From the NCBI GenBank assembly GCA_965204915.1, contig OZ242023.1, positions 2,728,001 to 2,792,000 on the forward strand: a DNA stretch of 64,000 nucleotides. Direction: 5' to 3'. The notes beneath the pieces are model-generated. The model saw only the letters and a list, made by a program, of their open reading frames with translations. It was not told the DNA's origin and made no database searches. Origin of the DNA: HK1 sp965204915 (GTDB lineage: Bacteria; Pseudomonadota; Gammaproteobacteria; HK1). Positions 1 through 8,944 of the stretch are shown piece by piece; positions within the stretch are counted from its first letter, which is position 1; each line of letters starts with the position of its first letter. The position numbers and the translations under genes were made by a program.

Positions 1-170
1 CTTCGAGCTCGCTTTCGAGCAGCGCGTCGATCCGGACCCCGCCGAGGCAAAGCATGGGCGGCGGGCGGCTCAGGCTGATAGCCTGTCCATGAGACGTGGT
101 ATCCGGCCTTCCTGCCCTGCTTCCTCTTGCCCAGGCGAGCCACCTTGCCGAGGCCGCTTTTTGACAGCAT
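1..170 (-). pseudogene. possible transposase-derived fragment at the left edge
   Basis: A minus-strand reading frame starts with ATG at 168-170 and runs off the window. Its first 30 residues are basic and contain GYHVSWTGYQ, which resembles the segment 'GYHxSWTGYK' of IS1182/IS4-type transposases. The next residues no longer look like transposase, so a frameshift or truncation is likely. The piece is too short for certainty; it could equally be a chance match. Confidence 0.25.
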
Positions 171-237
171 CTTCCCTGCTGTATGAGAAGTCGAGCGGCG
201 ACGAAGCCGTTCGTCACCCAAACCAGAGAGACTGGCG

Positions 238-1494
238 ATGACCACCGAGACCACCGACAGCGCGATGTATGTCCCCCACCCGACGCGGCGCGTCGTTCTG
301 AGGCCTTTCCGGGTTTTCAACGCGGAGGGCGTCCCCTACCGGAACCGGCGTCGGTTCGCCACCGCCGTGGACGCGGCGGCCTGGATGGCCGAATCCGGAG
401 TCTCCGGCTTCATCCAGAATCAGGTCTCCGGAGTCAGCCTCCTCCCGGAGGAGGTCGCGCGTCACCAATCGGTCGGCGCCCCGGGGGTATCCGTGATGGC
501 GAACGACGTCGGTTATGTAGATGCCCTGGTCCGAACGTTGTGGCTCTGGGCCGACAAGCACCACCGGGAGGAACTCGATGGCCGTCATCCACGGGAGAAG
601 GGTCCGCCGGTTCTGGCAACGGGGGCCGCATCGAGGAACGTCCTGGTCCCATCGCAGAGGTCGAAGGCGGATGGCATCCGCGCCGCCATCCGGGAAGGGC
701 AACGACATCGCTGGTTCCGCAGCCTGAAGAGCTCCCAGGCCCTGACGCAGAGTGTGTTCGGGGCGATCCAGGTGTTCGACCGCCTCGATCTGTTCCAGGA
801 CGTGCCCGCCGAATGCGGGCGGCCGGCTTTCTACGAGAGTGCCGACGGCTGGACGCTCGACCTCGAGCACAGCTTGCGCGGCCTGGAAGAGCCCAGACCA
901 ACGAGTCTCGACGTGCTGGCCAGCGGACCGGGAGTGCGGGTTGCCGTCGAGTGCAAGCTCACCGAGGGGGAGTTCGGCACCTGCTCACGCCCGCGCCTGC
1001 GCCCCGGCGACGAGACCTGGCCCGAGCAGTATTGCAACGGAAGCTACACAGTACAGCACCGGCGCCGCAGCCGCTGTGCGCTGACGGAGATCGGGATCCG
1101 GTATTGGGACCATCTCCCCCGCTTGTTCGACTGGCCAGACGACCGCGACCATGAGCCGTGCCCGTTCGGGGAGACGTACCAACTGGCAAGGAACGCGCTG
1201 GCCGCGACCCTCACACCGGGCGGCCAGCTCGATCCGGGTCGAGGACACGTGCTCGTCGTCTACGACGCGCGCAACCCCGGCTTCCGGGGTGAAGCCAAGG
1301 CCGAACAGCAGTGGAAGGCAGTGGTCGCCTCATGTCGCGTCCCGGGACTGGTGCGCCGCGTGAGCTGGCAACGGCTGATGGCGGCCATCGCAGACACGCA
1401 GGAACTGGCGTATCTCGTGGACGGTGTGGCGGAGAAGTACGGCCTGGAGCCGGACCGGTCATGGAGTCAAGCCGGAGGTCCGGTCACTCGCTGA
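238..1494 (+). CDS. PGN_0703-like putative restriction endonuclease
   Basis: A 418-residue protein with the layout of PGN_0703-family putative restriction endonucleases (PD-(D/E)XK fold). A segment near residue 165 (SSQALTQSVFGAI) precedes the nuclease core, in which Asp225 is followed by Glu238-Cys-Lys240 (VAVECK), the expected metal-binding D...ExK. A later region around residues 317-345 (TYQLARNAL ... GHVLVVYDARNPGF) also fits the family. It would cut DNA in the cytoplasm. It converges on a decayed helicase gene on the other strand. The ATG at 238 follows a weak AGAGAG. Family assignment comes from recalled motifs; the target is unknown. Confidence 0.62.
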   Translation: MTTETTDSAMYVPHPTRRVVLRPFRVFNAEGVPYRNRRRFATAVDAAAWMAESGVSGFIQNQVSGVSLLPEEVARHQSVGAPGVSVMANDVGYVDALVRTLWLWADKHHREELDGRHPREKGPPVLATGAASRNVLVPSQRSKADGIRAAIREGQRHRWFRSLKSSQALTQSVFGAIQVFDRLDLFQDVPAECGRPAFYESADGWTLDLEHSLRGLEEPRPTSLDVLASGPGVRVAVECKLTEGEFGTCSRPRLRPGDETWPEQYCNGSYTVQHRRRSRCALTEIGIRYWDHLPRLFDWPDDRDHEPCPFGETYQLARNALAATLTPGGQLDPGRGHVLVVYDARNPGFRGEAKAEQQWKAVVASCRVPGLVRRVSWQRLMAAIADTQELAYLVDGVAEKYGLEPDRSWSQAGGPVTR

Positions 1495-3138
1495 GGGTGC
1501 ACAGCCGCCTGACTCCTCGTGGTATCGGGGCTGACAGCCACGATCCAGGAGTGTGGCTCCGCGTTCGCCGAAGTCGTCGGTGCTCCATCTTCCCGTTGTC
1601 GCCTTCTTCGTCGTCTCCGCTGCGGCCTGGGCGCAGGCCAGCTTCCAGTCCTCCACCGACGGACTCACCGTGGCGGCGGAGACGAGGACGCAGAGCCCGT
1701 TCAGCACGCCGAGCGCCTCGCGGTCGTTCCGCCACCGGGAGGCTGCGGCGCAAGCGTTCGACGATCCCGGACATCGGCTTCGGGCCGCCGTCCAGCACCC
1801 GGAGCAGGTTCATGAACGCGGCGTGCTCGCGAAGGCGGTCCGCAAGCGCGAGCCGCCGTTGCGCGGCCCCGAACGCGCCCTCGATGGGCGCGTCGAAGAA
1901 CAGCTCGTGCTGGGCGCGGAGGTATTGCTCGACCGTCGCGTAGCGCGCGGGGTCCACGTGCGCGGCCAGATCGTCGCGCCGATGGAGATACCGGCTGATC
2001 ACCGCATCGCCGAGGAAAGCGTCGATGCTCTGGCGGGTCTCGCCGACGATCGCGCCCGGCTCGAAGCGCTGGCCGAAGATGCGGGAGACGTATTCGAGCA
2101 GCTCCGCTTCGTCGCCCGCCCGGTCCGCGGCGCCCGACCCGTTCGCGCCGCCTGCACTGCCCACGCCACCTGTACCGCTTGCGCCGCCCGGGCCGCGCGC
2201 GTCGCCCCGCCGCGTGCATGGCCCGCACCGCCGAGGGTGGCCGACGTCCCGACGCAGATCAGCTTTCCCGGCGACACCCGGAGCCGGACCCGCAGGCGCC
2301 GGATGAGGCAGGCGAGGTCCGTCCCCTGGGCGCCGTCGAAGGTATGCAGCTCGTCGACCACCAGGTAGCGCAGGGTGTCCGGCCCGTTGTGCCGCCAGAG
2401 CCGGAAGTCGAAGGGCCGCACCAGGAGGTAGTCCAGCATCTTGTAGTTCGTGAGCAGGACGTCGGGCGGCCGGTCGCGGAGGGTGTCGCGGTCCGTGATG
2501 ACGTGGTCCCGGCCCATCGTGGTGTGCGGGGAGCGTTGCGGCCGGTTGTCGCGCCCGACGAAGAGCCCCGCCGTGACCTTGCCGCGCAGCGCCGGGGTGC
2601 GGTCGATGGTCCGCGCGATGCGCCGCGCCTGATCCGATGCGAGCGCGTTCATGGGATAGATGAGGACGGCCTTGATCCCCGGCGCCGGGGACTGCGCGCG
2701 GCAGTAGTCCAGGATCGGAAACAGGAAGCACTCCGTCTTCCCGGAGCCGGTGCCGGTCGCGATGACGGTCGAGCGCCCGGCGCCCGCGGCGGCTCCCGTA
2801 TCGACGCCCCTGTCGGCGCCCGTGCGGACGGCTGACCGCCCGGCGCCCGCGGCGGCTTCGGAGCCCGGGCCGGAGCTTGCGGCGAGGCGCGAGAAGGCGA
2901 TGCGCTGGTGCCGGTACGGGGTGAACCCGAGCGGAATTTCCGGGAAGGGCTCGCCGCCCTCCGGGGCCGACTGGAAAGGCAGGGCGATGGAGAGGTACGG
3001 CCCCTTGGCGAGGTTCCCGGGCTCGGCCAGGAAGTCGTCCACCACGCCCGCGAGCGCCGGGTTGGACGGCCCGAAGCCGGTGGCGAGGAAGTCGCGGAGC
3101 GCGCCGGCGACTTCGGAGGCGACGACGGAGGGGATCAT
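1459..3138 (-). pseudogene. frameshifted N-terminal part of a large DUF1998-type (DruE/DrmA-like) helicase
   Basis: The frame starting with ATG at 3138 encodes a superfamily 2 helicase N-terminus: FTPYRHQRIAFSRL, Walker A ATGTGSGKTE, IYPMNALASDQARRI, TNYKMLDYLL, a DELH box and GTSATLG. This pattern is known from very large defence helicases such as Druantia DruE. After about residue 300 the homology continues in another frame (AGDEAELLEYVSRIFG..., about 2110 to 1750) and then in a third (about 1707 to 1459). The product therefore needs at least two frameshifts and still lacks the second helicase half and C-terminal domains. A low-complexity Ala/Gly insert (about residues 88-118) precedes the Walker A motif. 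I read it as a dead remnant; sequencing error cannot be excluded for a single shift. Confidence 0.6.
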
Positions 3139-3289
3139 GGGATGGAGTGACTCCTGCTATCACCAAAAATCCCGAATATCGGCAATCCCGGCCAACGCGC
3201 GGACACGGACCGCATGACCACGATCCGCAGGGCCGGGCTACGGACAGGCGCATTACGGCGTATCCGCCTCGCGCTGCGGTTCTTGCGGC

Positions 3290-4666
3290 TCACTGCTCCG
3301 CTGCCGGAAGCCGGTCGTCATCGAATGCGACGAGGAAGTCGTCGGCGGCCGGTACTCCCCCGAGACGTCCGCCACGGTATGCCTTCTCGATGTCGTCGCG
3401 CGAGCGCAGCTTGAAGTCCGTGAGCGGCGTGAATTCGGATGCCCCTTCGCGGTTCTTGTCCGTCATCCAGATTTCGTCCTGTCGAACCACCCCGCCGCCG
3501 AGAAGGGTGACGTCGTGCGTGGAGAAGACGAGCTGCGCGCCGTGTGGATTGGAGCTTTCCTTGTTGAAAAGCGACACGAACGCACGCGCGAGATTCGGAT
3601 GAAGACTGGTATCCAGCTCGTCGACCACGAGCAGCGAGCCTCGCGACAGCGCCTCCAGCGCTGGAATGAGCAGGGAAATCAGCGTCCGGGTTCCCTTGCT
3701 CTGCGAGCCGTAGCCCAACGTTCGAGCATCGCCCTCGGAGGTTGAATGGATGAAGTGAAGCTGCTTGCGAAATCCCATTTCTCCAAATGAAGATTCCTTC
3801 AAGGAGCCATTCTTGTCCAGGTCACCGAAGCGTTCCGCCGCTATCTGCACAACATCCCGGACAAATCCGAGTACATCCTCGCCGTGTTCCTCGTCCTTGA
3901 CGTCGATCCTGCCGATGCCGACGTCGGCCTGGTTGACCAACTCCACGAGACGTTCGAGATGCTCGTAGTCGGCGAGACGATCGACGATGCTCGTTTCGTG
4001 CATGACCTCTCCTTCCGGAACGAACACCCAGCTCTCCACGAAATACTGGTACAACTCCGTGAGCAACGGGTGGTTGTTCTGCGCGGCGGCCGAAAGGAAG
4101 AGGCTGTTCGGGCGCGTCAGGTTCGTGATCGTCCGGTTTTCCCCCGGCAATTTATTCCCGATTTTTACGCGAACCTTCCGGTCTCGCGTTTCGCGCTCGA
4201 AGAGTATCCGGGTGCTCTGTCTTTCCTTGCGTACTATCCGATACAGCCATTCCTTGCAGAATTCCGTTGCCGTGTACTCGAAACCGTATTCGTATACGCT
4301 CTCGGGCCGATCCGACCCTTGGCCTTCCGCTGGTCGTCCGCCCACGGTGAAGGTGCAGTCGAAGCGTGTCGGCCTTGCTTCGCTTGCGTCGTCGAGCCGA
4401 AACGGCGCCCGGCGAATGCGGTCGGTAGCGTCCAGCGACTTGTGGGACTGGACGATTCCCCGCCGCATCTCGTCCATGGCGTCGATGAGGTTGGACTTTC
4501 CCGCCGCATTGGGGCCGTAGACCGCGGCGATGGGCACCGCGGCCTCCTTCAGTGTCGGCACGGGGATGACCAGCCCCTCGCGCTTGATGCGCCTGGATGC
4601 GCTCAGGAGCAGCTCCTGGTAATCGCGGATGGAGCGATGATTGGCCACACCGAAGCGCAACAACAT
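3290..4666 (-). CDS. AAA15-family ATPase (COG1106, AbiL/RloA-like)
   Basis: A 458-residue ATP-binding protein of the AAA15 family (SMC/OLD-like ABC ATPases). It begins MLLRFGVANHRSI, has Walker A GPNAAGKSN at residues 51-59, a late Walker B region (LLVVDELDTSLHP) and the switch STHD. The family includes phage-defence ATPases such as AbiLii and RloA, which usually work with a second protein (nuclease or RloB). No partner lies next to it. The start at 4666 follows GGAGGGG, and a 12-bp palindrome sits just upstream. The first 190 bp of the gene are duplicated at 8.4-8.6 kb. It looks intact. A defence role is inference from the family and the island. Confidence 0.8.
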   Translation of the reverse strand: MLLRFGVANHRSIRDYQELLLSASRRIKREGLVIPVPTLKEAAVPIAAVYGPNAAGKSNLIDAMDEMRRGIVQSHKSLDATDRIRRAPFRLDDASEARPTRFDCTFTVGGRPAEGQGSDRPESVYEYGFEYTATEFCKEWLYRIVRKERQSTRILFERETRDRKVRVKIGNKLPGENRTITNLTRPNSLFLSAAAQNNHPLLTELYQYFVESWVFVPEGEVMHETSIVDRLADYEHLERLVELVNQADVGIGRIDVKDEEHGEDVLGFVRDVVQIAAERFGDLDKNGSLKESSFGEMGFRKQLHFIHSTSEGDARTLGYGSQSKGTRTLISLLIPALEALSRGSLLVVDELDTSLHPNLARAFVSLFNKESSNPHGAQLVFSTHDVTLLGGGVVRQDEIWMTDKNREGASEFTPLTDFKLRSRDDIEKAYRGGRLGGVPAADDFLVAFDDDRLPAAEQ

Positions 4667-4681
4667 GCGTTTCCCCTCCGA

Positions 4682-4693
4682 TAACGGACGTTA
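4682..4693. promoter_or_regulatory. 12-bp palindrome upstream of the AAA15 ATPase
   Basis: TAACGGACGTTA is a 5+5 inverted repeat with a two-base centre, 16 bp upstream of the ATPase start codon and next to its ribosome binding site. It is preserved in the duplicated copy. It may be an operator; no regulator is identified. Confidence 0.3.
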
Positions 4694-4765
4694 CGGATGG
4701 AATCTGCCACAAACAGCCGCTAATGTCGCGGTGCAGATCGCAGTTTCCACGAGCGAGGCGACTTC

Positions 4766-4981
4766 ATGCCGAAAGAAAACGGTCGGTTGCGGGCCACCCC
4801 CGTCTCCCGAGCGCATGGGGGGCTTCCGCCGAGACTGGAAGAAGACGGCAGATTGGGGGGTACTCCCGTCACGGCATCCGTCACGCAATTGAAGGGCATG
4901 GCGCCGAAACCCGAGCTCCCGGTCAGTCTGGAGGCGATGGACAAAGCCATCGCGAGGGCGGTGGCCGGGCGCCCCGAATGA
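4766..4981 (+). CDS. small protein with an AbrB-type antitoxin-like C-terminus (copy 1)
   Basis: A 71-residue frame whose last third (PELPVSLEAMDKAIARAVAGR) resembles the C-terminal tail of AbrB/MazE-type antitoxins ('PVSxEEMDxAIxxxA'). That tail contacts the toxin in those families. The N-terminal half is not the expected swapped-hairpin DNA-binding domain, so the gene may be an antitoxin with a replaced or frameshifted front. No toxin gene follows. A second copy at 8729-8944 differs by one residue. It is divergent from the AAA15 ATPase gene. Coding status is uncertain. Confidence 0.4.
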   Translation: MPKENGRLRATPVSRAHGGLPPRLEEDGRLGGTPVTASVTQLKGMAPKPELPVSLEAMDKAIARAVAGRPE

Positions 4982-4984
4982 CGT

Positions 4985-5209
4985 TCAACCCTTCGCCGCC
5001 GCCGGTACAGGAGCGCGTTGCCGGTCTCGCCGGGCGAGCACGTCCACGGAGACGTTGGCCAGCCATTTTGCCGCTCCCTCGCGGTCCCCGGCATCCAGCA
5101 GCTCATGATGGATTTCTACCGCATTTCCCGGCGGCCACTCCACGTCCGTCCAGCCGATCGGCCCCAGCGCAGGCCCCTTTCCCGTTTCTTCGCGTGTCCG
5201 CCGGTTCAT
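4985..5209 (-). CDS. hypothetical protein, 74 residues (copy 1)
   Basis: A small frame starting with ATG at 5209 (MNRRTREETGKGPALG). Its middle (WTDVEWPPGNAVEIHHELL and DREGAAKWLANVSVDVLAR) has the composition of a real soluble helical protein. I do not recognise a family. It converges on the 71-residue frame, four bases away. In the duplicated copy a one-base insertion near 8960 changes the C-terminus after ARRDRQRA, so this version with a stop after AAKG may be the ancestral form. Function unknown. Confidence 0.4.
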   Translation of the reverse strand: MNRRTREETGKGPALGPIGWTDVEWPPGNAVEIHHELLDAGDREGAAKWLANVSVDVLARRDRQRAPVPAAAKG

Positions 5210-5439
5210 CGTGGTTCCCGCCCCCGCCTTCCGGTGTTCACCGTCCCTCTTCATTCCGGCAGTCCGCGCATTCTCCACGTCGGGGGTCTCGGTCGGCCCC
5301 GACGATGGATGCATGATACGGTCACCGTCCCGACAGCGCAGGGCGAAGGCTCGGCATCGCCGGCGGATTGTCCGGGTCAACCGCCCGCGCCGGCGGTCCC
5401 GAGGCTCCGCCGACCCGAGCCCACGCTGGATGTAGACGG

Positions 5440-5800
5440 GGGTTCGGCCGCGCACATCGCCTCGGCGATGTCGTCCGCGACCCGCTTCCGACCGATGGAG
5501 CGGAAGGCGGCGGCCAGGCACCCGGCGACCGTGCCGCCACGACCGCCGTCGAGGAGGCGGCGAAGCAGGGCCGACGATCGGGCACGAGGGCGAGCGCGGT
5601 GCGCGCATCGACCGGGTTCAGCCGGAAGAACCGGGCAGGGCACGCGATCAGCGCGGCAGGCAGGCTGAACGCACGCATTCCGTCCAGCGTCACGACATCC
5701 TCTCCGCCGGGCAGCAGCGCGGCGCGGACTTCGAGCAGGACGTGCCGTGGGGTAACGGGGTAACCCCGTTGCGACCCTTGGGCGCCCTGACGAGAAGCTG
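5440..5800 (-). pseudogene. frameshifted fragment, possibly AbiEi-like antitoxin
   Basis: On the minus strand one frame reads RHVLLEVRAALLPGGEDVV followed by TLDGMRAFSLPAALIACP and NPVDARTALALVPD. The next frame then continues with LLRRLLDGG...VAGCLAAAFRSIG and RKRVADDIAEAMCAA. Together they look like the middle and end of a winged-helix regulator or AbiEi-type antitoxin, broken by a frameshift near 5550. No intact start is evident. The family call is tentative; the frame switch is directly visible. Confidence 0.35.
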
Positions 5801-6050
5801 GCCCGGAACGGCCCGGTTGCCCGCGAAGGGCGAGGGACTGCTCCGGCGACGGTCGCCACTCCATCCACCCGGTTCTTGATCCGGCTTCGTGCCTGCCCTA
5901 CCTTGGTCTGCCATGAGGCGGCACAACGCAGGGACGACGACATTCCGTGCCCGTGTCCTGACGTGGTCCCGGACCGCATGGCAGGATCAGGGGCTGTACC
6001 TCCACTTGGGACCCCAGAGTGGTTGAACGATCCAGCCACAAGGCGACGTC
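5801..6050. other. spacer without a recognised gene
   Basis: Between the frameshifted fragment and hicA I see no credible frame. The last 40 bases carry the weak ribosome binding site (ACAAGGCGACGTC) of hicA. Confidence 0.4.
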
Positions 6051-6263
6051 ATGGCGCGAGGGAGGCAGGTCAGCATCACCAGTCGAGCGATCATTCGCGA
6101 TCTGAGGCGAAATGGCTGGATCGAGGTCAACCAAGTCGGATCACACGTACAATTCGCCCACCCGGAGGTGCCGGGACGAATAACGGTTCCGCACCCCAAC
6201 CGCACGATGAACATCAAGACCCTGCGCTCCATCGAAAAACAGTCCGGCCTCAAATGGACTTGA
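6051..6263 (+). CDS. hicA: HicA-family mRNA interferase toxin
   Basis: A 70-residue HicA/YcfA protein. The double-stranded RNA-binding-like fold is indicated by IIRDLRRNGWIEVNQ, the catalytic histidine segment GSHVQFAHP, the turn GRITVPHP and the C-terminal NIKTLRSIEKQSGL. HicA cleaves mRNA and is neutralised by HicB. The antitoxin gene follows 33 bp downstream, the usual hicAB order. It starts at ATG 6051 with a weak AAGG upstream, whereas hicB has a strong site, which would favour antitoxin excess. It appears intact. Confidence 0.88.
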   Translation: MARGRQVSITSRAIIRDLRRNGWIEVNQVGSHVQFAHPEVPGRITVPHPNRTMNIKTLRSIEKQSGLKWT

Positions 6264-6296
6264 GCCCCGGACGCTACGGTAAGGAGGATTACATAC

Positions 6297-6722
6297 ATGT
6301 TACCGGCATCGAAGCAGTACCCTGTGCTGGTTACCAAGGAAGCGGACACCGACTGGAACGTCGTGTTTCCGGATCTGCCCGGTTGCGTCACGGCGGGCCG
6401 CTCGATAGACGAAGCGCTTGCGTTCGCCGAGGAGGCATTGGCGCTACACGTCCAAGGGATGCGCGAGGATGGCGAGGCGCTGCCCACTCCGTCGAACCTC
6501 GAAGCGCTGATGGCCGATCCGGAATCGGCAGGGGCCTTGTTCCATCTGGTCCCGATCAAGCCGCTGAAGGGCCGCATGTCCCGCGTCGAGATCGCCCTTG
6601 ACGAGTCCCTCCTCGCCGAGATCGACGCCACCGCCAAGCAGATCGGCTCCGATCGATCGAAGTTCCTGGCCGCTGCCGCCCGCCACGCCCTCGACAGCCC
6701 CTCCGCGGTCATTCGCCGCTGA
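6297..6722 (+). CDS. hicB: HicB-family antitoxin with C-terminal RHH
   Basis: A 141-residue antitoxin. Residues 8-60 form the degenerate RNase-H-like HicB fold (YPVLVTKEADTDWNVVFPDLPGCVTAGRSIDEAL). The C-terminal 50 residues (MSRVEIALDESLLAEIDATAKQ ... RSKFLAAAARHAL) are a ribbon-helix-helix DNA-binding domain that would autoregulate the operon. A strong AAGGAGG lies nine bases before the ATG. It pairs with the toxin gene just upstream. Confidence 0.9.
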   Translation: MLPASKQYPVLVTKEADTDWNVVFPDLPGCVTAGRSIDEALAFAEEALALHVQGMREDGEALPTPSNLEALMADPESAGALFHLVPIKPLKGRMSRVEIALDESLLAEIDATAKQIGSDRSKFLAAAARHALDSPSAVIRR

Positions 6723-6963
6723 ACACCATCTCCTTTTCGACCTCTGGTGAGAAATTCGGGTTGGAGGGCCGCTGTGCAGGCGTTGCGCCGTTGGACCACG
6801 AGCACGGGCCACGGAGCGTCAACCGCTTCCGACATGGCCTTCATCAGGAACCCGCCCATGCGTCCTTTATCGGTCCAGCCCTTGACGGCACTGGAGGAAT
6901 CTCCCCATACTCGCCGACGAGCTGGCGGACACGTCGCCGGATGAGCCACAAGAGCGCCCGCAG

Positions 6964-7593
6964 ATGCCACTGAAGTATACAAGTACCGTGGTTTTCGTTG
7001 GCGGTGAGTTTCCGATCACGGTGTTCGACGAGCGTACGTTGTTCAGTGGCGATCTGGACCCCGATCAACTGAAGATGGGACGGATTGCCCGGTACAGCTA
7101 TTCGTCAGGAACATATCAGTTCACGATTCATCCTGAACGAATCGACCTGGAATGCACGGGTCCTGTCATCGTGCCCGACGAAGTCGTTGATGCGGCCGGA
7201 ACCATCGCCAGCACCATTGAGCCTGTTCGGCAAGTCGTTCGCGTCTCAGGCTTCGGAATGAATTGCGATACTGTTCTTGACCGGGAACCTTCCGGTGTCA
7301 ACGGTACCATCTTCTGCTCTCAATTATTCGATCCCCGGATCAACCAGCTTGTTGGAACATCGTCCATTGAAGCTTTTGGCCGGTTTCGCTTCAGGCACGA
7401 TACGATGCGTTATGATGTACGGATCGAACCACACATCGATTCCAGAGGCGAGAAGTTGTTCGTAGCAGTGAATGGACATCAAGAGGTAGCAACGACGGAA
7501 GAATTGAGTACAAAATTAGAAAGGGTTCACGACTTCAGGATCTATGTTGCGGCGTTACACCAGAGAATATCTGAAAGCAACAGGAATACATGA
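6964..7593 (+). CDS. hypothetical protein, 209 residues
   Basis: A soluble protein with no signal peptide or membrane segment, beginning MPLKYTSTVVFVGGEFPITVFDERTLF. It is rich in beta-strand-like alternation (IARYSYSSGTYQFTIHPERIDLECTG) and I do not recognise the family. Its base composition is lower in GC than its surroundings, which suggests transfer. The stop at 7591-7593 lies one base before another ATG (7595), and an unknown gene pair follows, so the three may be cotranscribed. The preceding 240 bp (6723-6963) hold no clear gene. Confidence 0.6.
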   Translation: MPLKYTSTVVFVGGEFPITVFDERTLFSGDLDPDQLKMGRIARYSYSSGTYQFTIHPERIDLECTGPVIVPDEVVDAAGTIASTIEPVRQVVRVSGFGMNCDTVLDREPSGVNGTIFCSQLFDPRINQLVGTSSIEAFGRFRFRHDTMRYDVRIEPHIDSRGEKLFVAVNGHQEVATTEELSTKLERVHDFRIYVAALHQRISESNRNT

Positions 7594-7759
7594 CATGGCA
7601 AGGGCGAATACAATATCGCATGTCGACCTCCCGACTGGTCCAATAGAATCAGCGAACGTCGGTCGAGTTCCGTCAGGTGTATCAGGGAATCCATTGTATG
7701 GTCACGAATGGCATTCGGGAAGCCAGGGTAAACCAAGCTCGCTAACCATCGTCTCCATG

Positions 7760-7833
7760 CCGTCATTCCCGCGGAAGCGGGAATCCACTTCAGTCAGGAA
7801 AACCATTGAATTCCCGTTCTTCATGGGAATGAC
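7760..7833. repeat. two dRS3-like palindromes in tandem
   Basis: ATTCCC-GCGGAAGC-GGGAAT lies at 7765-7784, and a degenerate copy with a nine-base centre (ATTCCC ... GGGAAT) lies at 7810-7830. They sit in the extended reading frame upstream of the start chosen for the next gene and are read there as SFPRKRES and EFPFFMGM. Confidence 0.8.
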
Positions 7834-7942
7834 AAGCCTTCTCGGAGCTCGTCCCCGATTTTCTCGGGAGAATGAGAGATCTTCGGTTTATGTTTTGACA
7901 ATCTGGGATACCGATGATCCTCCGGATACGGACAGGGAATCT

Positions 7943-8299
7943 ATGAAACAAGAGGTTTATGATTTGATCGAGGAAGCAGGTACTGAAAATTGGGATGGTG
8001 AAGGTGCTCTCGCGCTCGCCCCCGAAACCGCGTCGGTTGCTCAGAAATTGATAGACCATTTTCCAAGCTATGTCGCCCGGCCCGATGTTGCCGCCACACC
8101 ACATGGCGAGGTTGATTTCGATTGGACTGTTTCCCAGGACGTAATGCTCACGGTCAGTGTCTGTCCTTCCGGAGAAATTGCATTCGCCGGGTTGTTCCGC
8201 GATGCCCGGTTGAATGGCCGTGAGCCATGGACGGGCGCTCTGCCGCAATTCGTAAGCTGTTGCTTCGAACGATTATTGCGTGAATCCCAAATCCCATGA
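7943..8299 (+). CDS. conserved-looking hypothetical protein, 118 residues
   Basis: The start at 7943 follows AGGGA at five bases and avoids the palindromic repeats; the frame is open back to ATG 7595, so a 235-residue form is possible. The protein (MKQEVYDLIEEAGTENWDGEGA ..., then ATPHGEVDFDWTVSQDVMLTVSV and GREPWTGALPQFVSCCFERL) is acidic and soluble. I recall similar unnamed proteins encoded next to a second small gene, and here a truncated second gene overlaps it by four bases (ATGA). Function unknown. Confidence 0.6.
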   Translation: MKQEVYDLIEEAGTENWDGEGALALAPETASVAQKLIDHFPSYVARPDVAATPHGEVDFDWTVSQDVMLTVSVCPSGEIAFAGLFRDARLNGREPWTGALPQFVSCCFERLLRESQIP

Positions 8300-8451
8300 C
8301 GGTCAGGGCTGCGGGCTCGCTTGCGAGGTTTGCGGTGGAAGGGAATCGTCTGACCGCCTCCATCGTGAAACCCAAGCTGTTTGAACCGAACAAGGCTCTT
8401 CAGCTTTCAGTATTCCGAATCGACGGCCTCGCTCGCAAATGGCGTCGATGA
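8296..8451 (+). pseudogene. truncated second gene of the hypothetical pair
   Basis: ATG at 8296 overlaps the upstream stop (ATGA), indicating translational coupling. The frame reads MTVRAAGSLARFAVEGNRLT, then SIVKPKLFEPNKALQLSVFRIDGLA, the N-terminal pattern of a small protein family with 'SVFRxxGL'. At 8439, exactly where the 0.88-kb duplication begins, the homology ends and the frame stops after three more codons. The duplication therefore cut this gene. Confidence 0.6.
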
Positions 8452-8629
8452 GGTTGGACTTGCCCGCCGCATTGGGGCCGTAGACCGCGGCGACGGGCAC
8501 CGCGGCCTCCTTCAGCGTCGGCACGGGGATGACCAGCCCTTCGCGCTTGATGCGCCTGGATGCGCTCAGGAACAGCTCCTGGTAATCGCGGATGGAGCGA
8601 TGATTGGCCACACCGAAGCGCAACAACAT
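8303..8629 (-). pseudogene. 5' fragment of AAA15 ATPase (duplicate)
   Basis: The first 63 residues match the intact ATPase at 3290-4666 (MLLRFGVANHRSI ... YGPNAAGKSNLIDA) with a few substitutions, including L20F and I46V. At the duplication boundary (8439) the frame runs into unrelated sequence. It keeps Walker A but no Walker B, sensor or C-terminal domain, so it cannot be an active ATPase. The promoter region and 12-bp palindrome are preserved. Confidence 0.85.
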
Positions 8630-8644
8630 GCGTTTCCCCTCCGA

Positions 8645-8656
8645 TAACGGACGTTA
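8645..8656. promoter_or_regulatory. 12-bp palindrome, duplicate copy
   Basis: TAACGGACGTTA, identical to 4682-4693, upstream of the truncated ATPase copy. Confidence 0.25.
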
Positions 8657-8728
8657 CGGATGGAATCTGCCACAAACAGCCGCTAATGTCGCGGTGCAGA
8701 TCGCGGTTTCCACGAGCGAGGCGACTTC

Positions 8729-8944
8729 ATGCCGAAAGAAAACGGTCGCTTGCGGGCCACCCCCGTCTCCCGAGCGCATGGGGGGCTTCCGCCGAGACTG
8801 GAAGAAGACGGCAGATTGGGGGGTACTCCCGTCACGGCATCCGTCACGCAATTGAAGGGCATGGCGCCGAAACCCGAGCTCCCGGTCAGTCTGGAGGCGA
8901 TGGACAAGGCCATCGCGAGGGCGGTGGCCGGGCGCTCCGAATGA
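8729..8944 (+). CDS. small protein with AbrB-type antitoxin-like C-terminus (copy 2)
   Basis: Duplicate of the 71-residue frame at 4766-4981 with a single residue change near the end (P70S). The same reservations apply: the C-terminal tail resembles an antitoxin, the N-terminus does not, and no toxin is adjacent. Confidence 0.38.
   Translation: MPKENGRLRATPVSRAHGGLPPRLEEDGRLGGTPVTASVTQLKGMAPKPELPVSLEAMDKAIARAVAGRSE

Larger units (their letters stand above)
4476..5353 (+). repeat. direct duplication, copy 1 (0.88 kb)
   Basis: This segment is nearly identical to 8439-9325 in the same orientation. It holds the 5' end and upstream region of the AAA15 ATPase, a 71-residue frame and a 74-residue frame. 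The match starts at ATGGCGTCGATGAGG and ends after GGCTCGGCATCG. The two copies flank hicAB and a pair of unknown genes, so recombination between them could delete about 4 kb. Confidence 0.9.
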
